DNA from: Bedellia somnulentella
Lineage: Eukaryota; Arthropoda; Insecta; Lepidoptera; Bedelliidae
Assembly (NCBI GenBank): GCA_963576735.1
Contig: OY755170.1
Span: 15,725,875-15,789,874, forward strand
DNA: 64,000 bases
Direction of reading: 5' to 3'
The position numbers were made by a program, and so were the translations under genes. The notes under the pieces were generated by a model. The model searched no databases, was not told the DNA's origin, and saw only the letters and a list, made by a program, of their open reading frames with translations. How positions within the stretch are numbered: position 1 is the first letter of the stretch; each line of letters begins with the position of its first letter. Shown here in pieces: positions 30,198-41,989 of this stretch.

Positions 30198-31083
30198 TTA
30201 CTAAAAATAATAATAATTTTATATCAAATAAATTTTACTCATTTGTTTTAAATTAATTTTTAGTTTCCAACTATTTAAAGTCATAAATTTTCTGAATGAA
30301 TACAAAAGAGTTTACCATGAAATTTAATATAAAAACAGTTTCCCACAACATTTATTGATGGTTAAATCCTGGCTTCTGTTGGTAATATTCTCTTCTAGTA
30401 ATATTAAACTGACAAATTTCTGTTAACACCTTTCATGGAATTCTCTGAATTTCTCTTTGATGTGACTGCTACGAATTTCAAGCTCAATAGTTCAATTCTC
30501 AATATTTCTGGTCACAGTATTTCAACAGAAATTGTGTTGGAGAGTGATCTGTAAGTGATTTGTGGCATACTATTTTCCAGGTATTATTCCATTTCAAATA
30601 TTCTAGCAACACATTAACGCATTTATTGAAGCAAGCTTATTACATTGAATGCACGTAATAATTTAAAATATATAACACTATTGGTGGTAGAAAGCAGACA
30701 ATGTATTACTATTTGATCGTTCAAAAAAGTTATTTTTGTAACAAGACTTAATAAAAATATCAATTAGACTCAAAATGAGACATAATTTTAGGGTTTTATA
30801 GTAATGAAAACTCTTACCACAATGATCACCTATCTGTCTGTCCGTCCGTCCGGGTTCTATCGTAGACGCTTACATCGAGAAAGTTATCATCTGGTAATAT
30901 AAGAAATATTTAATTTTATTCATAAATTTAATATTAATCGAATAAGTATTATTTTCTTAGATATGCTTAATAATAACAGAACTTGACAGAAAAACAATTA
31001 AATTGACCTCTATAGTATTTTTGACTACGCAGTTACCCTTTCACCAAGTTAAATCAATAAATTTACAGTAACTAATAAATTCA
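30198..31083. other. Intergenic, AT-rich
   Basis: Mostly featureless. 30780-30890 has TGTCTGTCCGTCCGTCCGGG and resembles the start of family E repeats. Confidence 0.4.
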
Positions 31084-31334
31084 CATACAAACATACATAC
31101 ATATACTCACGGCTATATTTCCCTAGAAGGGGTAACCAGAGCTAAGGAATTATAAATTCCACAGCCACTTTTGGAAGTTGAGTGGGGAAAAGATGGTAAG
31201 AATAAAGGTTTTTGGTGATGGGTCTCCAACCGCATCGCCCAAAAATCCAATAAAAAGCCCCAATACCCTTAGTCGCCTCTTACGACACCCGTGGGTAGAA
31301 AGGGGTAGCGACATTCTAAGCCGGCACTACACGG
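31084..31334 (-). repeat. Family A repeat, GTGCCGGC subtype
   Basis: ACATACATACATATACTC to CCGGCACTACACGGC; same subtype as 6382-6629 and 33250-33490. Confidence 0.88.
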
Positions 31335-31749
31335 CAAATTCAAATAAATTCAGAAAGTGCTAAAACGCTGGGCGTTAAAAAAAATAAATATAAAAGAGCA
31401 TGTCCTAAAATGTATGCAAGAGAAAGAAAGTAATTGTAAAAGTAAAGGACATCTAGCTCGTACTATAAAGTGTTATTTGATAAATTACCAAGATAAAAAC
31501 CTCAGATTTAAAATCTCTCCTCACTCAGCTTCTAGAAGAAGCTGAAAATTTTGGGTTGGATTTATTACCGTGATATGTATGTATGTAATTGATAGTCTCT
31601 ACTAAACCAGCCGCACATACTAATACGAAACTCAAGTCTGCGGTAGACTGAAAAAGGTTCATCTTCATCACCTTTTTTTATTTAATAGAATAACATTTGT
31701 GAAATTACCGAATCGTATGATATATTAGAAAGATTCACTGAATATCCTT

Positions 31750-32255
31750 AGCACGTAATAAAGTCTTTACATGGGGTTCGTATGGGCGAGTGCAAGTAAC
31801 ACACAGTGGGATTACATTACTTAATCTGGCCAAAACCATTTTATTTGGTAAAATTTTAAAAACCCTATTAGTTTAGTCATGCCTGACTATCTGTTAGTCT
31901 GTGTCTCACAGCAAGTCATTTCCGAAACTATTGGCATTACGTCGTTAAAAATTAATAGGTAGATGTAAAGTGCTTGCATAGATGCAAATGTCGACAACTT
32001 TTTCTAGGCGGGCTAGTTTGATTTGCGATTAAACTGTGAACCGCTTCATAGTTTCACGAATATTGGTTTGAGGTGTAGCATTTTTTGTAATAATGCAAAG
32101 ATGACTTTGTAACAGATAAGTTTTCATTTTCATATCCGGTTCCTAAAAATCACATTTGTCCTTGGTATGTCGCTTTGCTTACCTATACTTCTACATCTAC
32201 TTATACTACGAAACCTCCCACTGGCGTGCCGACTCGTACTTAACCAGTTTTTTTA
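31750..32255 (+). repeat. Family E repeat
   Basis: Contains TCTGTTAGTCTGTGTCTC and ends GTGCCGACTCGTACTTAACC followed by a T run, the same ending as 47671-47985. This end is common in lepidopteran genomes (general knowledge). Confidence 0.55.
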
Positions 32256-32524
32256 TTATATATCCTTATTTATTTAGCTTAAGTTTATAAATCAAAAATT
32301 GTATAATTTTTCGGAAATATTTAATATTTTGAATTGTAATACAAATTCTATTCTCAAAAATGTTCTTGCTTGTAATTTTGTTTCATGCCACTTTATATGT
32401 ATGAATGCAGCGTCGAGAGATTTCAGTATCCAATATGTGCAACACAATTGATCAATACACGAGTTTCATTACCTCACTATATTTCCCTTGTGGTCGTGAA
32501 AATCATACATAAATACATATTTCA

Positions 32525-32650
32525 CGCCAATAGTTCCCATTGGTAGGCAGCAATTTTAGATCGCCACTTAATACGATCCTGGCAAACCTTACTCACTGCG
32601 ATTACATCCATCAATCTTTACATACATGCTCTTTTATTTCTTGTGACGCC
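32525..32650 (+). repeat. Family D repeat
   Basis: GTAGGCAGC...GATCGCCACTTAATACGATC...CATACATGCTCTTTTATT matches the block at 51620-51765. Confidence 0.6.
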
Positions 32651-32709
32651 TATCTTTATCATTTTTTGAATTTATTGGCACATCTCACAAACAAATTCAT
32701 TACTGCAAA

Positions 32710-32910
32710 AAGTCAACACATACATATGCTCACGGGTAAAAATCCCGAGAAGGGGTAGCCAGAGCTAAGGAATTAGAAATTACTCAGTTAAGATGGTAAA
32801 ATAAAGATTGTTGGTGATAGGTCTAAAATAGGATCGCCCAAAAGCCCGACTACCGTTAGTCGCCTCTTACGTACACCCAATGGAAGAAACAGGGTAGAGC
32901 TATTCTAATA
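32710..32910 (-). repeat. Family A repeat, internal deletion
   Basis: ACACATACATATGCTCACGGG to GCTATTCTAATA, with about 40 bp missing in the middle. Confidence 0.8.
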
Positions 32911-33249
32911 AACAGTTTTTTGAGTATTCAACCCCATATGTGACACGATGCGTCTCAGCGCTGAAGTTTATGCATAAATTAAATTCTTGTACGCGCCCTA
33001 CCGAATGAAACCTGAAATTACAAAGGAATTTTCTTCATCGTTCCTTGAAATGAGATCAAGTTTGCGCTTTATAAGATCTATTAGCAATACGATGCGACGT
33101 TCATTTCAAACAATAACACAAACGACTGAGCTTTCGTATGAATAAGTATTATCATTAATATATCCCGGAACATTTTAATTGAATTTATTCCTAATTTTCG
33201 GTACAGATGAATGATGTTACTGCTTTGTGGCGGCTATGAATAGCACTTT
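32911..33249. other. Intergenic, nothing recognised
   Basis: Unique-looking sequence without a coding frame. Confidence 0.45.
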
Positions 33250-33490
33250 GCCGTGTAGTGCCGGCTTAGAATGTCGCTACCCCTTTCTACCCACGGGTGT
33301 CGTAAGAGGCGACTAAGGGTATTGGGGCTTTTTATTGGATTTTTGGGCGATGCGGTTGGAGACCTATCACCAAAAACCTTTATTTTACCGCCTTTTCCCC
33401 ACTCAACTTCCAAAAGTGGCTGAGGAATTTATAATTCCTTGGCTCTGGTTACCCCTTCTAGGGAAATATAGCCGTGAGTATATGTATTTA
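33250..33490 (+). repeat. Family A repeat, GTGCCGGC subtype
   Basis: GCCGTGTAGTGCCGGC to GTGAGTATATGTATTTATG, full length. Confidence 0.88.
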
Positions 33491-33493
33491 TGA

Positions 33494-33695
33494 ATAGCAC
33501 TGTCCCGTTTTTTCCCATGGATTGTCGTTAGAGGCGACTAAGGGTGTAAGGTGATTCTTAAGGAGTTTTTGGGCAATGCGGTTGGAGACCCGTCACGAAT
33601 TACCTTTATTTTACTATCTTTTCACTCTTCAACTTCCAATAGTGGCTGAGGAATCCCCCTTCTAGGGATTTATTGCTGTGAGTATATGTATGACT
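33494..33695 (+). repeat. Family A repeat, second head-to-tail copy
   Basis: Directly follows the tail of the previous copy (AGCACTGTCCCG to GTGAGTATATGTATG), a tandem pair of different age. Confidence 0.8.
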
Positions 33696-34523
33696 GATAA
33701 ATAAATCATTGAGATAGAGTCCCGAGAGATAAAACGTTTTTTGGGAAACTCTTTTTCAATTATTCATAGGAAAAAAATTGTTCAGGTTTTTAAATTTACC
33801 CGTAGCTTTTTGTTTTTGTATGATATGTAATATTATCTACTTTTACAAGCTTGTCGTTCATCAACGCAAGTCATGACCTTGGTTTGGAATTCACTTTCCA
33901 TATTATTGTATAAAAATCCTTACCTTATTCACCGATTGTCAATGTAAACGTTGAATATTTTTGATGTTTAAGTAACAAAAGTCGAGTGAATAAAAGCCGA
34001 AACGTGTAAGCACTCCTCGGTCGAATTCGCTTCAAAGAAATTAACTTCGATAGATCGAACCAAGTTTAAAGACCGAGATTTTTCTTTTCTTAGCGCAAAG
34101 AAAGAATTTGGAGTATTCAATGGAAAAATCAAGCGTGAAAAAGAAATGGGCCTTTGTGTAACCGTGTCGTATAGCTTACTGAGGGTTGTTTTTAAGATAT
34201 CACGGATTTCAAAAGTGATCCTTTTACACTTATGTTAAAATTTGGTTCAAAGGCACTATAATTATATAGCACCTGTAATTTATACAAATTAAGACGAGAA
34301 AATATATAGCACAAAGAAAAAAATAAAATAATTGATTGGATTCTCACTACATAGGTCGGTATTTGTAGTATAAATTTCAAATAAGAACTGTAGGAATCGA
34401 TATCGCTAAAAGCACTTTACTATGACTAATTGCAATACTATGAATGTACAATGACTAATTGCGTCTGTCTAAGCATTATCGTTGAATGATAATTGCATTG
34501 TAAAGCGTACAAATATACCTGCC
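33696..34523. other. Intergenic, nothing recognised
   Basis: AT-rich with no convincing ORF or repeat; the 62-codon minus-strand frame near 34192-34380 looks like chance. Confidence 0.45.
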
Positions 34524-34755
34524 ACATAGATACATATACTCACGACTATAAAGCCCTAAGAAGGGTAGCCCTCTGAAGCTCTCTTCGGAATCAGAAATTC
34601 CTCAGGCACTTTTGGAAGTTGGGTAAATTGTGAAATAAAGTTGGTTAGTGACGGATTTCCCTAAATCACTTAAAATACCCCAATACCTTTAGACGCCTCT
34701 TACGAGCTCCTATGGGAAGAAATGGGGCAGTTCTATTCTAAACCGACACTACACA
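34524..34755 (-). repeat. Family A repeat
   Basis: ACATAGATACATATACTCAC to ACCGACACTACACAG, with small internal deletions. Confidence 0.82.
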
Positions 34756-35194
34756 GCTATACCTACTACTACTACCACAGCTAAAACCCTAAAGAGGTAG
34801 TATCCCCACCAAGGGGCTCGTATCTAAAAGTGAGTAGTATGATTTGGCCGTAGTTCACCACGACAACCTATTTCGGGTTGACAGACTAAAAAATATTGCT
34901 ATCAAAATAGCCGGGAAAGGGGTCTCAACGTCAGAGAACAGAATCATTTTTTTTTGCAATTGATTAAAGGGCTACAATATATTACCAAATTGGATTAAAT
35001 TTTAAAACCGTGTTCGTGAGCTTAACACTGGATCGCTACAACACGGAGGTAGTCATCAATATGTACTCAAATTAAATTAACATAACATATTAAAAGGATA
35101 TGATGGGACTTTTAGTCGTGGACAATAGTTGCAGTTTATTTCAAATTTAATTGCCCATCAACTGCATTATGATTGGCAAAGGTAGATTATTAAA
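34756..35194. other. Intergenic, nothing recognised
   Basis: No ORF or named repeat found between two family A copies. Confidence 0.4.
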
Positions 35195-35444
35195 CATACA
35201 TTTACTCACGGCAAAAATCCCTAAAATGGTTTGCAACAGATTCGAAATATGTATTTCGTAAGTCATTTTTGGAAGTTGAGTTGGTAAATGGTTGTACAAT
35301 TTGGTTGTTGGTGATCTCCGAATTTCCGATCACATCACCCAAAAATCAATTGAAAATCCCCTATATATTTAGTCGCCTCTTACGATCTCCCACAGGTAGA
35401 AATGGGGTTGTGCTATTATTTATTCTAAGCCGACACTACATAGC
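35195..35444 (-). repeat. Family A repeat, diverged
   Basis: ACATACATTTACTCACGGC to CCGACACTACATAG. Confidence 0.78.
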
Positions 35445-35473
35445 TATAAAATAATATGTACATATATATACAT

Positions 35474-35710
35474 ATGTATATACGTGGCCATGAATGCCAA
35501 AAAGGGGTAGCCAGAGTTTCAAAGCTAGTAACTTCTCAGCCACATTTAACAAGTTAATAGGGGATAAGATGATATAAGTAAAGTATTATTTGTGATGGGT
35601 CTCCAACCGCATCGACCAAAAACCACTTAAAGATCCACACAGCCTTAGTTGCCTCTTACGTCACCCGTGGGTAGAAAAGGGGATTGACATTCTAAGCCGG
35701 CACTACACGG
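35474..35710 (-). repeat. Family A repeat, GTGCCGGC subtype
   Basis: ATATGTATATACGTGGCC to CCGGCACTACACGG, 30 bp after the previous same-strand copy. Confidence 0.82.
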
Positions 35711-35950
35711 ACTAAAATAATTATATGTATTCGTAATATTTCTTTTCTGAGGTTTTTTGCTGTTTATCGTATATCTATTTAAAAAAAATACATATTGTAA
35801 ATTGTATAGTTAAGATCTGAAACTAATTTTGAAATAAACTGATTAATTAACCAAATATTCTGAAGTTGAACCACTAAGAAAACGCCTCTTGCTTCATATA
35901 TCAATCAATCTTTTCATTCTTGCCCTTTTATTCTTCATACAACGGATTTT

Positions 35951-36110
35951 GCTGTGCAGTGTCGGCTTAGAATAGCACTACCCCATTTCTTCCGGTGGGT
36001 GTACGTAAGAGGTGACTCATTTCCAAAAGTGGCTGAGTAATTTCTAATTCCTTAGCTCTGGCTACCTCTTCTAGGGATTTACAGCCGTGAGTATATGTAT
36101 ATACAACGGA
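35951..36110 (+). repeat. Family A repeat with internal deletion
   Basis: Head GCTGTGCAGTGTCGGC and tail GTGAGTATATGTATATAC are intact, but about 90 bp between GAGGTGACT and CATTTCCAAAAG is gone. Confidence 0.85.
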
Positions 36111-37091
36111 CACCTGCCTTTTTGAACACACTCTATATTTGATCTAATGTGTCCTCCGTGGTCGTCCTCTACTAACATTACCATCCACATTACCTCTATA
36201 AATCTCTTTTACCAATTTACTATCATCCATCCTCTCTATGTAGCTATCTTAACATTTCTGAATGTTTAATTAAAAAAAAATAAAAAAATAAGTTGCTACA
36301 AAATAATAAAATATATTATTAGTATCTATAGTTAATTCACGGTAAATCATAGTGAAGTACACCAATCACTTTGCCCTCTCGGGAGAAAGTATGTTAAGTT
36401 TTCCTTCAGGTAGGTTAGTACCTATAAAGGAACAAAACATTTAGTACATAATATGTATAGGTATATGTTAACGGCCGAACTTAATTTAAGGGCAAACCAG
36501 TGTAGCCTTGGCTCTACTAGTTCTTCCTACACGCGATAGGATTAACCAGTGTAGCCTAGTCAAAACTAATGTGTCCTAAGGCTGATTGGATAGACCGGTT
36601 TCGACTAGGCCAAACTAGTTGGTCCTGATATAGATACGCACACTCTAGGATAAACTGGTAGTCTAAACAGTTAAAGTATATCAAGAAAGTGAAAATACAT
36701 AGATAAACTAAATAAAATACTTCGTAGTTGAAAAAAAATATCATTTTTTATTAAACTATAATGATTCGTCGTTAAGTAATAACACGATCAATCATACTTT
36801 AATCTATTAAATCATACAATAAAACAATCATACCATGTACAACAAATAATACATGTTTTTAAAATAGAAGACATAATGTCAATTAATATGGTAAAATCAT
36901 GGTAAAACAAACCCTTACTACGAATATAAAGGAATAAAATTAAATACGGACGGACACAGAGCAAGTTATCCCCAAAGTAAGTACAACTTAAACACTCGTG
37001 GTATGGAATACTAACTCAACGACATAATTAATACACATATAAATAACATCCAAGACTGAAAAACACCATTTCGATTCATCATATAAATGTT

Positions 37092-37162
37092 ACCCGCAGC
37101 GGGATTCGAACCCGCACCTTCGGACCCAGAAGCTAGTCACCTAACCACTCGGCCACGGACGT
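37092..37162 (-). other. tRNA-like sequence, probably pseudo-tRNA
   Basis: Minus strand has A box-like GTGGCCGAGTGGTTAGG and a perfect T-arm GCGGG-TTCGAAT-CCCGC. The acceptor strands do not pair well and I cannot place a proper anticodon arm, so it is more likely a SINE head or tRNA relic than a gene. Confidence 0.5.
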
Positions 37163-37165
37163 CGT

Positions 37166-38052
37166 ATAAAGTAGGGGAGACCGGGGCTAGATGAAGATCG
37201 GGGAAGGACGGGAAGTAGGCTTGTTTGCGTGAATAGTAATCGTGTTCGGAGCGGCTAAAGCGCCATTTGCTCGAATTTCACTCTCCGCTAGTGGGTCCAA
37301 GCTGAGCGAATAGGTCAGAATTCGATTTTGCGTTGCAGAGAGAAAAAGGTGATATTGGAAGTGTTTTTACGAGATTTTTCATTTAAAAATGATGAATAGA
37401 CATGAAAGTACCTGTGTTAATGTATTATTTTAATCCCGAGCTTATTATAGTGGCACAAAACGTTAAATTCAAACCAAATTTTTTCGCCGATAATGATTGG
37501 GGATAGAATTGTATCAGATGATGATCGGGGCATAATGGGATACTATCCCGTTTTGCCCCACCCTATTAATATCTAACTCCAAGAATCAAGGGACGATTTA
37601 AAACTGTTTTCACAGCCTAGCAAGACAGACAAAGATAAAAGACAAATAAAGAAACCAGGAAAAAAGACTGCAAAGTCCATTCAAAAGACAACTAACAAAA
37701 AAACCCTGCAGAAAAAGTATTTTCATTAGGTGTATAAGTCATGTGCCGGAGAAGATGACGAAGACGAAGAGGCACACATTTGTGATCGTTGTCTACCCGA
37801 TTAAAAATCGTACTCAGTTAACCCACAGCGTATCCCATCTTACCCCGGTTATGCGGCAAAACGGGAAATTGGCCGCGTTTATTTTTACATTATTTAACAA
37901 TAAAGTATTGTGATTTCGCATGCTACAATGTTTAATTATAAGGGAGAAATGTATTATAACTTTTTTTGTTAAAAAATGTTATTAAAAAGTTTAATTTTCT
38001 TTGTACAACGAGTTTTGTCTTAGCTATTGCATCTTGCCCCGGTCTCCCTTGA
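37166..38052 (+). mobile_element. Nested TIR element with GGGAGACCGGGGC ends
   Basis: Left end GTAGGGGAGACCGGGGC, right end GCCCCGGTCTCCC. Near its right side (about 37600-37803, +) a decayed coding tail is lysine-rich and ends in a Cys pair motif SCAGEDDEDEEAHICDRC followed by a stop, like the acidic, zinc-binding C-termini of pogo-type DDE transposases (inference). Confidence 0.6.
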
Positions 38053-38327
38053 TACTGATTCTTATCAAAAAACAATAATCATAATCATATGAGTATTTTG
38101 TCTATTAATGAAATTGTTACTCATTTTTACATGGTTTTCAGACTAAGTTTGCCTTCTGGCACTGGCATCTATTTGTGGTGAAGTTTTAGTTGCAACTGCA
38201 ACTCATAAATCTTCTAATAGGCTATACTGGTTAATCCTATCGCGTATAGGAAGAACTAGTTAGAACTAGAACTAGTAGACTATACTGGTTTGTCTTTAGA
38301 TCGGGTTTGGCCGGTAACATATATACC

Positions 38328-38784
38328 CCAGCCCTAAAAGTACTACGGAGCACAGTGGTTAAATTAGCTAAATACGGTTTTCTCACTAATCAAAAGTGCA
38401 CTGCGCTCCGGGCAGCAGGCTGCTTGCTTTCCCTTGTGGCAGAAGAAACGCGTATTATACTTGTTAGAAATTTTAAGTGGCAAAACAATGAAATACGAGT
38501 ATCAAACCGAATAATTCGGCCAAACATTCGAGTCGCTAAATCTTAAATCCAATGGTGTTCGGTAATTTGGTTAAACCACTATTTGGTACATCTCTAATAT
38601 ATATATATATATTATATCATTATGTATAATAATGAAAATAAAAACACTCCACTTTACAAAATACATAGTTTATATTCTACTTTATGTTTTGTCATTTTAT
38701 CACAACTTTGGAGGCTAATGCGACAACGAACTACGATGCAAACAGACGGGCTTATAGTTTCTAGTTGACAGCAAAACCCTGAAA
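38328..38784. other. Intergenic
   Basis: An 80-codon frame at 38307-38546 begins inside the TIR and has no family resemblance; a short (AT)n run lies at about 38599. Confidence 0.4.
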
Positions 38785-38957
38785 ATGAATAGGACAACCA
38801 AAATACGTTTAAAATCAAAGTCACAACTAAATGCAAACAATGGCATTGACATCACAGATAATGCGCTTATGGCTGACATGGAGCGGCGACTTACAGTTTG
38901 CGGTGAAGCTTTTACACAACAGCTTTCGTGGAAAACTGACTTGTTGTTTACAGTGAA
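38785..38957 (+). CDS. Candidate coding exon, unknown gene
   Basis: ATG-initiated, non-repetitive frame of 57 codons plus one base, with helix-like content (ALMADMERRLTVCGEAFTQQ), ending at a good splice donor AAAC|GTGAGT in phase 1. No downstream exon is established; an acceptor at 39673 would add only four residues. I do not recognise the protein. It could be a first exon or a chance frame. Confidence 0.25.
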
Positions 38958-39084
38958 ACGTGAGTATTAGTTTTAAGTACATTGCGGCTCCCGTGCAATA
39001 CCACCTGCATTGAAATATGAAAATTGTTTATTGTTTTATATGACTACAGTTTATCAGTTTTAAGCTCAAACTCAACTTAAACGT

Positions 39085-39395
39085 TCAAGCCGTTCACGGT
39101 TGGCAGAGGTACTAATACCTCTGAACATCCCGTAATATTGTCACCTGAAGTTCAGAACACCCACGTTTTATTTCGAGGCCCATTGCCGATTTCTACAATG
39201 CACTGCCACATGACGCAGTACAAATTAGCCATGTGGGTTTTCTCAAGATGTTTTCCCTCACCGTTAGCAGCAATGGTCAACTAACCACACATAAAACTTT
39301 ACAAAACACGAATTGGTGTTAGCCCAACGCGGAATTCGTTCCTCGCATGTTTCATGAAGCGCGGGTGTTCTTGCAATTGAGTTATCACGCTAATT
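39085..39395 (-). repeat. Family B SINE
   Basis: TTCACGGTTGGCAGAGG to the reversed tRNA-like head (GAGTTATCACGC), with CACTGCCACATGACG in the body. Diverged. Confidence 0.7.
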
Positions 39396-40069
39396 TATCA
39401 GTGTTTTTATATCAATTAAATTTCATGTTGAACTTTTCATCATTTTCAAATCCTTAAAATTACTACAGCTTAACTACATCAGGACTTCCTTTGTCATGCC
39501 AATTTTTTTATTGAATAATTAATGCAGGATCGATGATTCTTATGTTGTGAGATTTTTAACTTCATAGCTCTTTGTAATATACCTATGCCTCTACGTATTT
39601 TGTTACTTACACTGAAAATCAATAAAATCTGAATGGTCTTATTTCAAAGATTTTTAATTACTAACATTCCAGGCGAAACCTTATGAATACTTGATTCCCT
39701 TCTGCTTCGATCTAAAACTCGTAGGAGGCACTGAATCATTCTGAAACCCAAGAATTTCTTGAATATTGTTTTGGGATGTGCAATGAAGAGTTTTTCAATT
39801 TTATTCCATCCTATAATTTAACTTTATCTAAGCTTTCCAATTTGAAGAAAATATATTATCCTCTATACAAACCTTAGTAGTGAGGCCTGTGATTACTGTG
39901 ACCTATTTTCAAGAAGGTAGAAGAGAAAGATTTCTCAGAACTTATCTCAGATACGAGTATGATGCATGTGCATGTGCCTGGATTGCAAAGTTTACAGAAT
40001 TATTAGTTTTCCTTTTTAATCTCTATTTTTTTATTTAAATATTAAAGTTGGATTCGTAAGAAATGCCAA
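39396..40069. other. Flank of a mariner fossil, unassigned
   Basis: AT-rich with no legible domain; part may be the eroded 5' half of the transposase that becomes readable at 40070. Confidence 0.35.
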
Positions 40070-40270
40070 GGATATGCCTATCAACCTTCCTGGGTCGACA
40101 CTTTTGGAAAATTGGATGGCCATCCAGATCCCCAAATCTAACCCCACTTGTTTTTTTTACGGGATTATGTAAAAGATTTAGTTTATAAGAACCAGTGCAA
40201 CAGTGTGCAGGAGTTAAAAAATGAACTAAGACGTATTATTTCAAACATCCACCATGTAAAAAAAAGTGAA
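40070..40270 (+). pseudogene. Mariner-like transposase fragment
   Basis: Two frames with a break near 40150 (a run of T) give IGWPSRSPNLTPLVFF and then RDYVKDLVYKNQCNSVQELK. This matches the end of the catalytic domain of Tc1/mariner-type (DDE_3) transposases, WPxRSPDLTPLDFFLWGYLK in family terms. Decayed and without ends. Confidence 0.7.
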
Positions 40271-40849
40271 TCGACAGGGAGATAAATTATTAAAAGAGTG
40301 AGAATTCGTACCCAACAGAACGGATCACATTTTGAGCATTCGATAATACATTTTCTTTTATTAACATTTTTATTTTATGATCTTAGTTTTATTTAATATG
40401 CTAGTTATTTAGGAAAAAAATATGCTTATGGATATCCCTTTCAAAGGATCTTATAAAATAGATATAATTTTTCTAACACATTTGGCGGGTTCGATTCCCG
40501 GTTGAGATAGGCGAATTTGAAAAATCTGTGAAAGCAGTTCTACTTTTATAAAAATAAAACGATTTTTTCTTTCAGGAATTTATCCTATCTTTAATGTTTA
40601 AGGTACCTACCCTCCGTGTGGCATCGCCGTGGGACGCTCTGTATATAGTTAGAATGTGGTTAGTAAAATAAAGCAGGCGGGTGTCGGAATTGGGAAGAAT
40701 AACAGAGCATTTGCGAAAAAATTGATAAATGGAGACTAAACTCGAGAGGTTTGCCAGGATCGTACAAAGTGGCGATCGATAGTCTTCTACCCCAATAGGA
40801 ACTAACAGCGTGAGTATATAATATAAAGTTAATAAATTATAATAATAAT
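40271..40849. other. Intergenic with repeat scraps
   Basis: 40486-40515 has a B box-like GCGGGTTCGATTCCCGG. 40740-40815 is a reversed family D piece (GTACAAAGTGGCGATCGATAG) with AGCGTGAGTATAT. Otherwise unassigned. Confidence 0.45.
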
Positions 40850-41780
40850 AAAAATCTTTATTATAAGAAAATCTTATAAACTATTATACATGTAGAATAA
40901 AATTAATTTAATTTTTAAATTAATAAAATTTAAATGCGAATAAGCATACAGCTGTATAGGTGAATGTGATGAGTGAAGTGAAGCTGAAGATGATGGTGTT
41001 TAATAATGAGTGAAAAAGTGAGTGTACGTTCGTTTCTTATTTATTTATTGTGTATATTTTAATGAAACTGTTTCTAGGAGATTTTCAGTCTGGTCATAGT
41101 CAAGTTCTTGCAACCGTTCAGTAATTGATTTTATACAAACTATTTTTGTATGCTTTATAAGATTCACACTGTTTTTTTATTTTATTGTATAAATTTGGCC
41201 CAATAATACAAATATATCTTTTAGCAAAATTGGTACGATGCTGACAGGTTGGAAAACTATGCCCTTCCTTCTTTTGTCTTGATTTGTTTGTGTGATATCG
41301 CTTTTAAGGTGCTGGAATATAATTGCTGCTTTTATGTAAAGTTGTCTTACTGTTAGGACCTAACAATATGAATACAGTTCCTTCGTTGGAAAGAGCAAAT
41401 TCTTAAAAGTACAAACTTTAAGAATAGCTCTTTGAGCTACCTTAAGTTCCTTAAGGGTTTTACAAGCACCTCCCCAAGATAGAATACAATAAAAAAGTAA
41501 CGACTGGCATCGTGCTATATATATTTATTAATATTTCTAAGGAGAGTGCCGCCGCAAGCTTGTCGAAGATTTCTAAATGAGTAAATCAATTTTCTAAGTC
41601 TTAAGCGCCTTAATGCGATTTTTTAAATTAATATTACGAATTATATAACTCCAAAATATTTAAAGGATGTTACTGACTCAATAAATGGGCTATCACATAA
41701 ATCTTCTTGGAGGTTAGAGGAATGTGCCTTGATTGGGTTTATTGTGTGCATCTGTCTGACTGATTTTGAATTAGTATTTA
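40850..41780 (-). pseudogene. LINE reverse transcriptase 3' fragment (CR1/Jockey-like)
   Basis: Minus strand, in broken frames, shows FIESVTSFKYFGVI, then LRKLIYSFRNLRQ, then FPTCQHRTNFAKRYICIIGP and NLYNKIKKQCESYKAYKNSL. These are typical of the post-RT and C-terminal region of CR1/Jockey-group ORF2 proteins (family knowledge). Several stops and shifts. It ends in TAA/AAT repeats near 40850, where a LINE tail is expected. Confidence 0.65.
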
Positions 41781-41989
41781 TACTGTATGTATTTGTTGAG
41801 AATGTAAGTTGGTGAGAATAATCTTTCGAAATCAGAATAATTTACTATTCAGGAATATGTTATATGTTCTATAATTATAATTTAATTATAGCTGGAGCCG
41901 ACCACTTTTTTTTATAAACATAAAAAAAAAAATATTCGGTAAAAGATATTTATATTTACTAGGCTAAACCTGTACTTCAAGAAACAAAA

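Larger units (their letters stand above)
36460..38327. mobile_element. Large TIR element with about 100 bp inverted arms
   Basis: Left arm begins GGTATATGTTAACGGCCGAAC; the right arm is its near complement, GTTTGGCCGGTAACATATATACC. The arms go on matching inward through CTAGTTCTTCCTACACGCGA and GGATTAACCAGTGTAGCC at 36520-36560 against 38220-38260. It contains a tRNA-like sequence and a second TIR element. It has no transposase of its own, so it is non-autonomous and a composite by nesting. Confidence 0.7.

Noticed and set aside
37092..37162. A functional tRNA gene on the minus strand
   Set aside because: The T-arm is perfect but the acceptor strands do not pair and no normal anticodon arm can be drawn.
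38307..38546. 79-codon + frame as a gene
   Set aside because: Starts in the inverted arm of the large TIR element, with no recognisable domain or splice support.
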